A DNA stretch of 64,000 nucleotides from NCBI GenBank assembly GCA_963799245.1, contig CAWCWN010000003.1:2294001-2358000 (forward strand), read 5' to 3'. Made by a program: the position numbers and the translations under genes. Each line of letters begins with the position of its first letter. The stretch's first letter is position 1. The notes under the pieces are model-generated. The model saw only the letters and a list, made by a program, of their open reading frames with translations, was not told where the DNA came from and ran no database searches. Of the stretch, positions 26,224-36,394 are shown piece by piece. This DNA comes from CAWCWN01 sp963799245. Its GTDB lineage: Bacteria > Chloroflexota > Ktedonobacteria > Ktedonobacterales > Ktedonobacteraceae.

Positions 26224-27078
26224 ATGCGTAACGACACCACCATAGAAACAACCATGCTCAATGTCAAGGGCTTCCGCATATACGTGGCCCTCCAACACCA
26301 ACAGGGGGATGAAAGCCTGCCGCCCTTGCTGCTGATCAATGGCATCGGGGCCAACCTTGAGCTGTTTGACCCCTTCATCGAGGCACTCGACAACGTTGGG
26401 GAGCAGAAGATCGCAACGCTGCGCTTCGATGTACCGGGCATTGGCAAGTCGCCGCTGCCCCCCCACCCTCTGCGTCTGCGAGGTCTCACTAAGCTGATCG
26501 CCGATATGCTTGATGTATTGGGACATCCAGTTGTTGACGTACTGGGCGTCTCGTGGGGTGGTGGGCTGGCGCAACAATTCGCCCACCAGTCCCCGTCGCG
26601 CTGCCGTCGCCTGATCCTGGCCTCTACCTCGGCAGGCTCGCTCTCCGTCCCTGGGAAACCCTCTGTCCTGGTCAAATTGCTCAGTCCGCGTCGCTATCTC
26701 GATCCCGCGTATATGGTCTCCATTGCGCCCTCCCTCTATGGCGACGTGTTTCGTCAGAACCCCGACCTGGCTCAGTCCTATGCGCAACTGATCACAGCGT
26801 CACATGGCCTGGGATACTTCGGGCAACTGCTGGCTACTCTGGGCTGGACAAGCCTTCCCTGGCTGCGCCAGCTTCGCCAGCCGACCATGATCCTGGCAGG
26901 CAAGGACGACGTGATCGTTCCACCCCTCAATGCCAGGATCATGGCACGCCTCATTCCCAACGCTACACTGCATATCCTCAATGGAGGGCACCTGTTCATT
27001 CTCACCGAGAAAGAGCAGGTGCCCTCGCTCGTCTATTCCTTTCTCAGGGATGAGAGCACATCTGGCAAGAGAAGGTGA
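26224..27078 (+). CDS. Alpha/beta hydrolase, intracellular PHA-depolymerase-like
   Basis: The 284-residue hydrolase has an oxyanion region INGIGAN, nucleophile elbow GVSWGG with Ser110, catalytic Asp in GKDDVIVP and His in NGGHLF near the C-terminus. The pattern matches intracellular polyhydroxyalkanoate depolymerases (PhaZ type). AGGAAGG lies before ATG 26224; an in-frame codon 25 residues earlier is less convincing. The next frame is a decayed acyl-CoA synthetase, the usual partner for hydroxyacid activation, which supports a storage-polymer or ester role. Confidence 0.82.
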   Translation: MRNDTTIETTMLNVKGFRIYVALQHQQGDESLPPLLLINGIGANLELFDPFIEALDNVGEQKIATLRFDVPGIGKSPLPPHPLRLRGLTKLIADMLDVLGHPVVDVLGVSWGGGLAQQFAHQSPSRCRRLILASTSAGSLSVPGKPSVLVKLLSPRRYLDPAYMVSIAPSLYGDVFRQNPDLAQSYAQLITASHGLGYFGQLLATLGWTSLPWLRQLRQPTMILAGKDDVIVPPLNARIMARLIPNATLHILNGGHLFILTEKEQVPSLVYSFLRDESTSGKRR

Positions 27079-27102
27079 ATATCCAATGCAAGGAGATCTA
27101 CC

Positions 27103-27564
27103 ATGTCAGCTTCGTTGCTTCAACACACTTCCTCCGCCTATGACTACCCGTTGCTCATCAAGCATTTGCTTCACACACCTCTGGCAACGGCTCCCGAACA
27201 GGAGATCGTGTACCGGGATATGAGTCGCTATAGCTAGCGCACGCTGCGCCAACGTATCGGCCAGCTGGCAAGTGGTCTTGCCGGGCTCGGGGTGAGGTCA
27301 GGCGATACGCTAGCCGTGATGGATTGGGACAGCCATCGCTATCTGGAATGCTACTTCGCCATCCCGATGATGGGAGCCGTCTTACAGACGGTGAATATCC
27401 GCCTCTCCCTGGAACAGATTCTCTACACCCTCAATCATGCTGGGGCCGATGTCATCCTCTGTCATACCGATCTCTTGCCGGTCCTCGACTCCATCAAGGA
27501 TCGCCTGGAAACGGCGAACACTTTCATTCTGTTAAGCGATGAAAGGGGAGCGCCCGCAGTCTAG
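27103..27564 (+). pseudogene. Acyl-CoA synthetase N-terminal remnant with in-frame stop
   Basis: From ATG 27103 the frame reads as the N-terminal 150 residues of a fatty-acyl-CoA ligase: HTPLATAPEQEIVYRD, LASGLAGLGVRSGDTLAVMDWDSHRYLE, PMMGAVLQTVNIRLS. TAG at 27235-27237 replaces a residue that is normally aromatic (YS-stop-RTLRQR). After 27564 the family match stops, so the AMP-binding core and C-terminus are gone. It starts 24 bases after the hydrolase and was probably co-transcribed with it. Confidence 0.78.
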
Positions 27565-27830
27565 CGTTGCGTTTTTACGATCCGGCCAACGCTTTTCTTT
27601 ATGCCTCACGTGTAGGCTGCGGCGTTCGGTGCGCTCCTCGCCGGTCTCCTGGTCATCCTGGTGGGCGTAACGCTTCAGTGATTGCCCTGGCGCTCATCAA
27701 CAACGTTGCTGTCCTGGCCCCTCTCAAGGGCTTTTCCGGTCCGTTCCTGGTCATAGCTGTTCTCAGCAGTCTGGTTGCCACGCTGTGCCGGGAGACGTTT
27801 TCTCCTCCCACTCGCTAGCTGACAGAGAAG
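27565..27830 (+). other. Decayed membrane-protein remnant (possibly transporter C-terminus)
   Basis: Two short hydrophobic stretches appear in different frames (AAFGALLAGLLVILVGV and GPFLVIAVLSSLVATL), followed by RETF, resembling the last helices of a major-facilitator transporter. Stops and a frame change make it non-functional. Identification is weak. Confidence 0.3.
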
Positions 27831-27925
27831 CTGTGGAGTGCCGCGGAGTGGTTCTAGCGCGAGAACCACCTGGATGGTATCGTAAAGATTTGCCATCCAG
27901 GCGCTTTCCAAATGGGCCTGACCGG

Positions 27926-28180
27926 TCATAGACGATGAGGCGAAGACTGGCCGGACTTGCAACGAGCCAGCTCGTTCATCGCCTGATTCCAGGCATCCTG
28001 AAGCGCCAGTTTCCTTTTAACGAGACGGTCAACCTGTCGTTGCAGTACAACGTATCGCCAGGAATGGAATTGGTTCATCCCCTCGACTTCGAGGACGTGT
28101 AACTGATCGTCAATTGTATACAGGTCCTGCGTAAGCTTCTGAATTGTTTCTATGATAGATGCGCATGGCGATTGGGTCAT
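27926..28180 (-). CDS. Small coiled-coil protein, 84 residues
   Basis: I do not recognise the family. The sequence is almost wholly helical, with heptad-like hydrophobic spacing (IIETIQKLTQDLYTIDDQL; LVKRKLALQDAWNQAMNEL), so a short coiled coil is likely. AAGGAG is placed nine bases before ATG 28180, which favours a real gene. There are no membrane or metal motifs. It stands alone on the minus strand between decayed genes. Confidence 0.5.
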   Translation of the reverse strand: MTQSPCASIIETIQKLTQDLYTIDDQLHVLEVEGMNQFHSWRYVVLQRQVDRLVKRKLALQDAWNQAMNELARCKSGQSSPHRL

Positions 28181-28359
28181 TTTCTTACTCCTTGCAAAGC
28201 CATTCCTTTCCTCTGATTGTATGGCGGTCTCTCATGACATACTATCGGCTCTGTGTAGGAAAAAGCGTTGCCAGGAGCGTAAAATTTGCTTCTGGGTGGA
28301 AAAGCGCTAGCTCGGCCCCGCCCCTGCCAGTGAAGAAGACGGGTACTTCCCCGATTAAT

Positions 28360-29317
28360 GGTGGATAATTCCGTTGCCTCAAGCCGCGCTCGCCCCTGGA
28401 TTGTCCCGCGTGTTGCGGCTCTCCTTCCCGCTCATCAAGTGAGCGACCTACCTCTCCTGTGCAACCTTGGAGTGAAGTGAAGAGCCGACGGGGAGCGCGC
28501 CATCCGCGTGCAGACGGAAGGGTTTGCCTGTCCCAATCAAATATGCGTGTACTCTGGAATCAGTGATGCTCACATCCATGCCTTGGTTGGCGATGGCATG
28601 CATGGCCATGCTGAACGGATCCAGCGGTTGCGCTGTCAGGCGTGTGGCCGCACGTTCAGTGCTCGTCTCCATACGCCAATGTATCGGCTGAAAACGCCCT
28701 CTCAGCGGGTGGCTCTCGTGCTGAGTGCGTTGGCCGAAGGGCTGGATCTCTCGGCGGCAGAACGCGTCTTTGGCATCAGGTATGCCACCATCACCAACTG
28801 GCTGCTACGCGCCGGAGCGCATGCTCAGTGCTTGCATGAACGCTCCTTCCGCAAGCTCACCCTTCCCCATCTGCAACTCGATGAACTCCGCACGCGACTG
28901 CGCAGCCATACCCAGGTCCTCTGGCTCTGGGTGGCCGTCGATCCGCTCAGCACATGCATTCCCGTGTGGCTGTTGGGTCCGCGCACCCATCGCATGGCTC
29001 ATCTGCTCATCCACCGCCTGCGTGAGCAGTTGGTTCCTGGTTGTCTGCCCCTCTTCACCAGCGATGGCCTTCATGCCTATTTCTATGCCTTGACAGCTCA
29101 TTTTGGGTCCTGGATGAAGGGAGTTGGGAGCAGAAGGAAGGCTCAGCAGTGGCAGGTGGCGGCAGGCTTGCTGTATGGCCAAGTCAAAAAGCGCTACCGG
29201 CGACGGCGGTTGGTACGGGTCAAGCAGGTGAAACTTGTCGTATGCGTGTTCGGCCCGTGCGGTTTCGAAGATGGTCGCCATGTGATGTTACTTCTTCTAT
29301 GTAAAAAATGCTTATAA
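28360..29317 (+). pseudogene. IS1-like transposase remnant
   Basis: The main frame 28508-29317 reads VQTEGFACPNQICVYSGI and continues as an IS1-type transposase with a zinc-finger (CPNQ..C, CQACGRTF) and a DDE-like core. The N-terminal zinc part (LDCPACC) is one frame off upstream, indicating a +1 indel near 28500. The C-terminus departs after LVRVKQ, so the final catalytic segment seen in the copy near 62 kb is missing. GGTGGATAATTCCG at 28360-28373 resembles that copy's terminal repeat. Confidence 0.72.
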
Positions 29318-29587
29318 TCACACGCTGCTTTATTTTCAGGCGTCTTAGAGAAAGCATGTATGCAGAAGATCTGCGTAGAGTGGTGAGAATTCTGTCCATA
29401 CGAGTCCATTCTCGAGCTTCTTGCGCGCAGGATTGAAATACTGATCAGAGTAGCGTATAGTGAATGCAGTAGCACTCCCTGGAGCGTATCACTACCCCTT
29501 GAGAGTAGCCTTCCTTTTGTATCATGGACTGGTTTTGCAGCGGCTTCTCGTTGCACATGTCAGTCCAATCTCAGGAGGGGTGCGAGT

Positions 29588-32500
29588 ATGGTCGACCGCG
29601 TGGGACAGCAGCTTGGCAACTATCGCCTCATTCAGCTTCTCGGGCAGGGGAACTGGGCTTCCGTCTACCTGGGGCAGCATGTTCATCTCAACACTCAGGC
29701 CGCTTTGAAAGTACTCCATGAGCAGCTGGCACATGCTGACGCAGGGGGCTTTCTCGACGAGGCACGCGCCATCGCCCACTTACGGCATCCCCATATCGTC
29801 CAGGTGCTGGACTTTGGTATCGCAGGCAGCATTCCCTTTCTCGTCATGGACTATGCTCCCGCTGGCAACCTGCGCCAGCACTACCCCAAAGGGACGCTGC
29901 TCCCGCCTGACATCGTCGTCTCCTACGTCACACAGGTGGCCGATGCGTTGCAGTATGCACATCAGGAACAGCTGATCCATCGTGACATCAAGCCGGAGAA
30001 TATGCTGCTCGGACGCAAGAATGAGGTCTTGCTCAGCGACTTTGGTATTGCTCTCATGACCCAGAGTTCACGTTCCCAGCATCCCCAGGATGTGGCTGGA
30101 ACCATCGCCTATATGGCGCCCGAGCAACTTCGCGGCAAGCCCCGCCCGGCAAGTGACCAATATGCCCTGGGCATCGTCGTCTACGAGTGGTTCTGTGGGG
30201 ATCGCCCGTTTCATGGGACGTTTGCCGAGCTGTATAGCCAGCAACTGTCTGTTTCTCCTCCGCCATTGTGTGAGAGGGTCCCGGCCATCCCGGCTGCCGT
30301 TGAACATGTGGTGTTGAAGGCACTGGCCAAAGACCCGAAGGAACGCTTTCCCAGTGTGCAGGCCTTCGCCAGGGCCCTGAAAGAGGCCCTCAAGGCTGAA
30401 TCATCTGGTCGGACGCGCTGTGTGTTTGCCGCGGATCACCTTGAGGAACACTCAGCCGAAGCCGAGCAGAGATCGGACCAGGTGAACGCCCGGCCCCACA
30501 ATTTGCCTGGGACGCTCACCCCGCTGATCGGACGCAAACAGGAGGTGGCGGCGGTATGTGCCCTCCTACGGCGCCCAGAGGTACGCCTCGTGACCCTCAC
30601 GGGTACCGGTGGCGTTGGCAAAACGCGCCTGAGTTTGCAGGTGGCGACTGACCTGCTTCATGACTTCGCCGAAGGCGTCTGCTTCGTCTCACTGGCTCCT
30701 ATTAGCGATCCCGATTTGGTCGTTCCCACTATTGTTCAAGCACTGGGGATCAAAGAAGTTGGAGAACGACTGCTCCTGGATCTTCTGCAAGCCTATTTGC
30801 AGGATAAGCGACAACTGCTGCTCCTCGACAACTTCGAGCAGGTGCTGGCAGCGGCACCACGGCTTTCGGACTTGCTGGTCGGCTGCCCTCAACTCAAAAT
30901 CCTGGTGACCAGTCGTGCCGTCCTGCACATCCGTGCGGAACACGAGTTTCCCGTCCCACCGCTGGCGGTCCCCGACCTCACCCATCTTCCAGGGAATGAA
31001 GCCCTCTTAGAGTATGCAGCGGTGACCCTCTTCCTGCAATGTGCGAAGGCTGCCAGGCCCGACTTCCAGATGACTCCCGCTAACGCCCGTGTCATCGCCG
31101 AGACCTGTGTGCGCCTGGATGGGTTACCTCTCGCCATTGAACTGGCAGCGGCTCGTATCAAACTGCTTCCCCCACAGGCGCTCCTGACTCGCCTGGCACA
31201 TCGCTTGCAGGTGCTGACGAGCGGAGCACGCGATGCCCCTATACGACAGCAAACCCTACGCAACACGCTTGCGTGGAGCTATGATCTGCTCGATGCCGAG
31301 GAGCAACGGCTCTTCAGGCGGCTCTCCGTCTTTGTTCGCGGTTGCACATTGGACGCGGTAGAGGGTCTCTTTACTACACTCAGTGAGAGGCCAGCAGCGG
31401 TGCTGGACGGGGTGGCCTCACTCATTGACAAGAGCTTGCTGCGTCAAGTGGAGCCAGAGGGGGAGGAGCCGCGCCTGCTGATGCTGGCGACCATCCGCGA
31501 GTATGGGTTGGAGGCTCTTGCCGCTAGTGGGGAGATGGAGAGCACCCGACGGGCGCATGCTAGCTACTATCTGCAGCTTGCGGAGCAAGCGGAGCTAGAA
31601 CTCGGGGGGCCACAGCAAGGCGTATGGTTGGAGTGCTTAGAGCGAGAGCATGACAACCTGCGAGCGGCGTTGCAGTGGTCTCTAGAGCAAGCAGGAGATG
31701 AGGAGGCCGGGCAGCGCCGGGAGATAGCCTTGCGGTTGGCCGGGGCGCTGTTTATGTTCTGGTGGACGCACGGTCACTGGAGTGAAGGGCGAACTTTCCT
31801 GGAGCGGGCGCTGGCGGCAAGTGAGGGAATTACGGCTTCTGTGCGAGCGAAGGCGCTCTACGTTGCCGCAAGTTTGACCTTTGTTCAGAGCGACTATGAG
31901 TGGGCAGAGGCGCTCTCAAAGGAGAGCCTGGCACTGTACCGGGAATTCGGAGACCAACGAGGCATCGCGCTCTCTCTCTATACGCTAGGAAACATCGCCT
32001 GGGTGAGGGGCAATACAGCAGCGGCTTGTTCGCTGAGCGGGGAAGCTTTGACGCTTTTTCGAGAAGTGGACGACAAAGAATACGCTGCCTACTCCCTCTT
32101 CTCTCTGGCGCTCCTGGCCTCCAGCCAGGGTGAGTATGCCAGGGCGTGCTCCTTGTTCGAGGAGAGCCTGGCAGTCTTCAGGGAGATAGAGCACAAGAAG
32201 GGCATCGCTCATATCCTCTCGCAATTGGCACAGGCGCTCTTTCTTTCCCAGGGCGATCAGGCAAGAGTGCGCTCACTGCTTGAGGAATGCCTCGCGCTCT
32301 CCAGAGAGGTGGGCTTCAAGGAGGGGATTGCGGCAGCTCAGTGCCTCTTTGGCCAGTTGGCACTTGGTCAGGGTGACCTAGCCACAGCACACTCAGAGGT
32401 GGAGGAGAGTGTCGCGCTCTATAAAGAGATGGGGCACCGGCATGGCACCGCCGAAGCGCTTGCTGTTTTAGGGAAGGTGGTTGCCGCCAGGGGCGATTAT

Positions 32501-33058
32501 GCCTCAGCGCGCGGGCTGTACGAGGAGAGCCTGGCGCTCTCTGGAGAGTTGGGCGAGCAGTGGGTGATCGCCGCATGTCTGGTAGGGTTGGGGGAAGTCG
32601 TCGCGGCACAACGGCAATTAGCGTGGGCGGCACAGCTCTGGGGGGCAGCGGAGGCTTTACGGGACGCCCTTGGCGTACCTATTCCACCCGTCGAACTCAC
32701 TGATTATGAGCGCTCGGTCTCGGCTGCGCGCGTCCACCTGGGAGAGCGAGCATTCGCTGCCGCCTGGGCTCAGGGACGAGCCATGACGCCGGAGCGGGCG
32801 CTGGCGGCGCAGGGGCAAAAGCCAACCCCAACGTCGACGAAGGTAGTGGCCACACCGAGCTATCCCGCCGGGCTGACCGAACGGGAGGTGGAGGTGCTCC
32901 GTCTGGTGGCTGCTGGCCTGACCGATCTCCAGGTAGCCGAAAAGCTAGTGCTCAGTCCTCGCACTGTCCATACTCATATCAGCTCCATCTATAGCAAGCT
33001 CGCTATTACCTCACGCAGTGCTGCCACCCGCTATGCTATTGAGCACCACCTCGCCTGA
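29588..33058 (+). CDS. Ser/Thr kinase - NB-ARC ATPase - TPR - LuxR fusion regulator
   Basis: The 1156-residue protein begins with a Hanks-type kinase (about 8-275; GQGNWASVYLG loop, catalytic HRDIKPEN at 131-138, DFG at about 154). Next is an AfsR/NB-ARC-type ATPase with P-loop GTGGVGKT (339-346) and Walker B LLLLDNFEQ. About ten TPR-like repeats (roughly 700-1070) follow, each with EESLAL-type helices. A LuxR helix-turn-helix (about 1098-1150; LTEREVEVLRLVAAGLT) ends it. One chain thus joins phosphorylation, nucleotide-switch oligomerisation, protein sensing and DNA binding. AGGAGG precedes the ATG. The target genes are not evident; the zinc alcohol dehydrogenase downstream is on the other strand. 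Confidence 0.92.
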   Translation: MVDRVGQQLGNYRLIQLLGQGNWASVYLGQHVHLNTQAALKVLHEQLAHADAGGFLDEARAIAHLRHPHIVQVLDFGIAGSIPFLVMDYAPAGNLRQHYPKGTLLPPDIVVSYVTQVADALQYAHQEQLIHRDIKPENMLLGRKNEVLLSDFGIALMTQSSRSQHPQDVAGTIAYMAPEQLRGKPRPASDQYALGIVVYEWFCGDRPFHGTFAELYSQQLSVSPPPLCERVPAIPAAVEHVVLKALAKDPKERFPSVQAFARALKEALKAESSGRTRCVFAADHLEEHSAEAEQRSDQVNARPHNLPGTLTPLIGRKQEVAAVCALLRRPEVRLVTLTGTGGVGKTRLSLQVATDLLHDFAEGVCFVSLAPISDPDLVVPTIVQALGIKEVGERLLLDLLQAYLQDKRQLLLLDNFEQVLAAAPRLSDLLVGCPQLKILVTSRAVLHIRAEHEFPVPPLAVPDLTHLPGNEALLEYAAVTLFLQCAKAARPDFQMTPANARVIAETCVRLDGLPLAIELAAARIKLLPPQALLTRLAHRLQVLTSGARDAPIRQQTLRNTLAWSYDLLDAEEQRLFRRLSVFVRGCTLDAVEGLFTTLSERPAAVLDGVASLIDKSLLRQVEPEGEEPRLLMLATIREYGLEALAASGEMESTRRAHASYYLQLAEQAELELGGPQQGVWLECLEREHDNLRAALQWSLEQAGDEEAGQRREIALRLAGALFMFWWTHGHWSEGRTFLERALAASEGITASVRAKALYVAASLTFVQSDYEWAEALSKESLALYREFGDQRGIALSLYTLGNIAWVRGNTAAACSLSGEALTLFREVDDKEYAAYSLFSLALLASSQGEYARACSLFEESLAVFREIEHKKGIAHILSQLAQALFLSQGDQARVRSLLEECLALSREVGFKEGIAAAQCLFGQLALGQGDLATAHSEVEESVALYKEMGHRHGTAEALAVLGKVVAARGDYASARGLYEESLALSGELGEQWVIAACLVGLGEVVAAQRQLAWAAQLWGAAEALRDALGVPIPPVELTDYERSVSAARVHLGERAFAAAWAQGRAMTPERALAAQGQKPTPTSTKVVATPSYPAGLTEREVEVLRLVAAGLTDLQVAEKLVLSPRTVHTHISSIYSKLAITSRSAATRYAIEHHLA

Positions 33059-33102
33059 CACGGGTGACCGCAAGCGTCGACCCTACATCTCTGCGACACG
33101 TT

Positions 33103-33449
33103 GGCTGTGTTGCAAAAAGAAAGCTGATCTGCTAGAGTGTGCGAAAAAGAGCGAAAGAGGCTCTCAATCATGAGCAGTCAGCGTCAGAATCCCTTCAAAT
33201 GGCGTCATTTCCAGGCAGATATCATTCTGCTCTGTGTGCGTTAGTATCTGCGCTATTCGCTGAGTTATCGAGACCTGGAGGAAATGATGCGGGAGCGTGG
33301 CTTGCACGTCGATCACACCTCGATCTACCGCTGGGTTCAGCAGTATGCCCCTGAATTGGAGCGGAGATGCCGCCCTCACCTCACAGGAACCAACGACTCG
33401 TGGCGCGTCGATGAGACCTCTGTCAATTTGCGACGGCTGCACAAACATT
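33103..33449 (+). pseudogene. IS6-family (IS26-like) transposase N-terminal remnant
   Basis: GGCTGTGTTGCAAAAAG at 33103 resembles an IS26-type end. From ATG 33170 the frame reads NPFKWRHFQADIILLCVR, then TAG in place of Trp, then YLRYSLSYRDLEEMM and the first catalytic Asp in WRVDETS. The sequence stops matching soon afterwards, so two of three catalytic residues are gone. A different IS6-type fragment occurs at 49.2-49.7 kb. Confidence 0.8.
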
Positions 33450-33463
33450 GCTCTGAAGGATAA

Positions 33464-33500
33464 GATGATCTGACGTACTCTTCTCATCCGTCAGATCATC
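33464..33500. terminator. Hairpin, 12-bp perfect stem
   Basis: GATGATCTGACG at 33464-33475 pairs exactly with 33489-33500 around a 13-base loop. It lies 30 bases past the stop of the minus-strand alcohol dehydrogenase, where a terminator is expected. There is no clear T-run, so intrinsic termination is uncertain. Confidence 0.45.
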
Positions 33501-33529
33501 GCATCGATATGTGCTCGCGTTGTGGGTCG

Positions 33530-34564
33530 TCACGGTCGAACCATCACTTTAATTGCCTGTCGCTGATCCATCGCTGCATAGCCAGCGGCGACCTCGTCCA
33601 GGCTGACCGAGAGATCCAAATTGGGCGAGGGATTGAGCCGACCCTCAAGGACCTCGTTCAGCAGTTCTGGCAGATAGGCGCGCGCTGGAGCCAGCCCACC
33701 ATGCAGGCCAATATTTTGGGAAAACATCCGTTGAATGGGAACCTGCCCGCTTCCATGTGGTGCTCCAACAAAACCAACCATCCCGCCGGGTCGAGCAACG
33801 CTCACACTCAGATTGAGTGTCTCTTCGGTTCCAACACATTCCAGGACTGCATGTCCTCCTCCTTTGGTGAGTTCGAGAACCTCGCTGATGGCCTCTGTCC
33901 CGCGCGTTGTCACCACATCAGTCGCGCCAAACATCCGAGCCAGTTCAAGGCGCAATGGCTGATGTCCCAGCACCACAAGACGTTCAGCTCCCAGCCGGCG
34001 CGCCGCCAGCGTCCCGCAGAGGCCAACGGCTCCATCTCCGATCACAATAGCCGTATCACCGGGATGCACTCCTGCCGTGACTGCCGCATGATGTCCCGCT
34101 GCCATCACGTCGGTCACAGGGAGAATGGCCTTGAGAAGGGCTTCGTCCCCTTCGACAGACGGAGGAACGACGACCAGCGTCGCGTCAGCGAAACGGGCGC
34201 AAATCGCTTCTGCCTGACCTCCTTCGTGTCCAAAGCCCCAGAGTCCTCCTTGCACACATGCGCTATCAAGCCCCTTCTGGCAGAACTCACACGTGCCATC
34301 AGCAAAGTCGTACGGAGCGATGACGCGGTCTCCTCGTTTGACCGTTCGTACGTCTGGCCCAACATCTTCAACCATGCCCATCCATTCATGCCCTATCTGC
34401 CAACCTGGCGTATAGGGACCCTGTCCCCGATACGGCCAGAGATCAGTGCCGCAAATACACGCGTGAGTGATACGTATGATGGCGTCAGTTGGCTCAAGGA
34501 TGCTGGCATCGGCTATCTGCTCAACCCGAATATCGAATGCTCCATGAAACACGGCTGCACGCAT
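33530..34564 (-). CDS. Zinc-dependent alcohol dehydrogenase (MDR family)
   Basis: The 344-residue medium-chain dehydrogenase has the catalytic zinc site (CGTDLWPYRG, GHEWMG), a structural-zinc-like but Cys-poor loop (CEFCQKGLDSAC), and the Rossmann glycine pattern VIGDGAVGLCG. It would oxidise an alcohol or reduce an aldehyde with NAD(P). ATG 34564 is chosen because AAGGAG precedes it and the paralogue at 58590 starts identically; the frame opens 32 codons earlier. It stands alone, next to an IS6 remnant. The paralogue at 58.6 kb is frameshifted, so this may be the surviving copy. Confidence 0.9.
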   Translation of the reverse strand: MRAAVFHGAFDIRVEQIADASILEPTDAIIRITHACICGTDLWPYRGQGPYTPGWQIGHEWMGMVEDVGPDVRTVKRGDRVIAPYDFADGTCEFCQKGLDSACVQGGLWGFGHEGGQAEAICARFADATLVVVPPSVEGDEALLKAILPVTDVMAAGHHAAVTAGVHPGDTAIVIGDGAVGLCGTLAARRLGAERLVVLGHQPLRLELARMFGATDVVTTRGTEAISEVLELTKGGGHAVLECVGTEETLNLSVSVARPGGMVGFVGAPHGSGQVPIQRMFSQNIGLHGGLAPARAYLPELLNEVLEGRLNPSPNLDLSVSLDEVAAGYAAMDQRQAIKVMVRP

Positions 34565-34975
34565 GTGTTTTCTCCTTCGTTGCTGAAACTCCAAGGGGAG
34601 ATGCTCTCCCCATTGCTCTTGCTCGACTTCTGAAAAACGTTCACCTTCCTCGTCGCGCATCTTGCTGTCTTGCTCAATGTTCTCGCTTGAGAAGAGCTTT
34701 CGCGAAGGACACGTATGTCCTGCTGTATCAAATCAGCCATGGTCTCGTGGCTTTGCGCGACGTCCCTGAGACGTTCTCCTTCTCTGCTGCACCTGTTACA
34801 ATGGATACTCCAGGCAGAGGAAGAGAGAAACACTGCTCTCTCGTGCGAGATAGCAATCAGGATATCACAGAAACACATACTATCAAAATACTTTTAGTGG
34901 TAAAATAAAGCTGAAAAATGGCTCAAAGCTTACTGATAAAAGAGATAGATAGGTAAAACACAAAGGAAAATCTTC
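34565..34975. other. Divergent intergenic region
   Basis: About 410 bases between the minus-strand alcohol dehydrogenase and the plus-strand CGNR gene. It should carry both promoters. The 34870-34960 part is AT-rich. No supported gene is seen; the longer frames here are antisense or lack family resemblance. Confidence 0.4.
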
Positions 34976-35206
34976 GTGTCTATTCAACAAGAAGAAGAAG
35001 AGGCGGCGAAATCTCCACCGGAGTCACTCAGACTGGTGCAGGAGTGTCTCAATACCAATTTTAGTCCCAAGCGAGCTGATGAATGGGAAGATCCAGAACA
35101 GCTTCGTACCTGGCTCTTGCAGCGTCAACTTTTCGCTCAGGATCACTCTATCACTCGCAGCGACTACCAGCGTTTGCTGGAGGTTCGTGCCGCCATACGC
35201 GAACTA

Positions 35207-36394
35207 GTGCAGAATCAAGCGGCCTGATCGGGAATGGAAAGATGAGTTTCATAAGAGCATCCAAAGTAAGAACAAACGCGTTGGGCCAACTGCTTGGCGG
35301 TAAGCAAGCCATCTCGCTCGACCACCTTGCGTTTGGCATGCACCCACTTCGGCTCAATCGGGTTGAGCCAGGGACTTTTGGTCTGGCAGAAAACAGGGCA
35401 GAATACGCACCCCTGTGCCCGCTTGCTTGATCAGGCGGTTGTGCTCTCTGATCCAGGTCCGCACCAGCTTGCTCACGTGAAAGGAGGCATTATCCCAGAT
35501 CAGCAACCAGTTGGTCTTGCCTTGCGCTTGCAGTTGGGTGCAACACCACGCCAGAAATTGGGTGGTGATGGCACTCACCGGGCGACCATCCACAAAGCGC
35601 AGCGACAGCTGACGGCGGAGCGGATCACTGGCCGGTCCCTGTTGCCAAAGGACCCCATAACAGGCCAACGCCTTTGGGTCGGGATCATCCTTTTGCCAGA
35701 CCTGCTCCACCAGCCGTACCGGCTGATCTTTCCCTTGCCACGCCTGCACCCGCGGCAGTGCGAACCGGCTCCACCAGACCTCATCCAGAAACCCGATGGC
35801 CCAGCCAGGCTGTGTGCTTGCCCAGGCGATCAAGCGATCGCGCGCCGTTTTTTTTTGAAATACAAGGGATCGGGACTGGTAATCCAGTGCTTGGCTCGCT
35901 TCCAGTTGATTCCCAATTTCTTGAGTGTCTGGCGAATGGTCTCGCAACTGACCAGCCGCATCGTCCAGCCTTGCTTGACACACTCTTTGGCGACCAGGGA
36001 AAGCGTCCACAGACTGGTTTCGAAGCCAAAATCGCGTGGGGGACGGTGCAGCAGCGCCTTGAAGGCCTCGGCATCGACGCCTGCGAGGGCAGTGCGTACG
36101 TGCAGAGGACGACTTGAATCGGCTTGCAGAGCTTCTCGTCCCTGCTGGTTGAAAGCATGGATGGCATTGCGAACGGTTTGCTGGTCGCAGCTCAGCGCCG
36201 TGGCAATGCTGGGCACCCGTTCGCCACGGGAACTGGCGAGCAGGATCTGGCTGCGACGTAACACAAAAGCATGCGAGGAACGTAAACCAGCTTCGAGCTG
36301 CTTGTATTCTTCCTCGCTGAGTGAGCGAACAAAGATTGGTTGCTTCATGCGGTCTATCATACCACATTCGCGATCACCTTTCTTGAGAATGCAC
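35207..36394 (-). mobile_element. IS630-family insertion sequence, second type
   Basis: The 1188-base element lies in CTAG with TA duplicated (35205-35206 and 36395-36396). Ends share GTGCA, then a spaced TCAAG and TGATCGnGAATG in inverted order. Its transposase is only distantly similar to that of the element at 23.8 kb, so the two are separate arrivals that used the same target rule. Confidence 0.85.
35215..36360 (-). pseudogene. IS630-family transposase, frameshifted
   Basis: Frame 1 (36360 to 35830) carries the helix-turn-helix (VPSIATALSCDQQTVRNAI). A -1 slip on an A9 run joins it to the catalytic frame (AIGFLDEVWW, LLIWDNASFH). Near 35382 a further base is missing, so LPDQKSLAQPD meets a stop; in the other frame the expected WLNPIEPKWVHAKRK motif with the catalytic Glu continues to 35215. 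The A-run slip is probably programmed, but the second break kills the enzyme unless it is a sequencing error. Confidence 0.8.

Noticed and set aside
33509..34633. 374-residue plus-strand ORF opposite the alcohol dehydrogenase
   Set aside because: It is an antisense shadow of a gene with clear zinc and Rossmann motifs.
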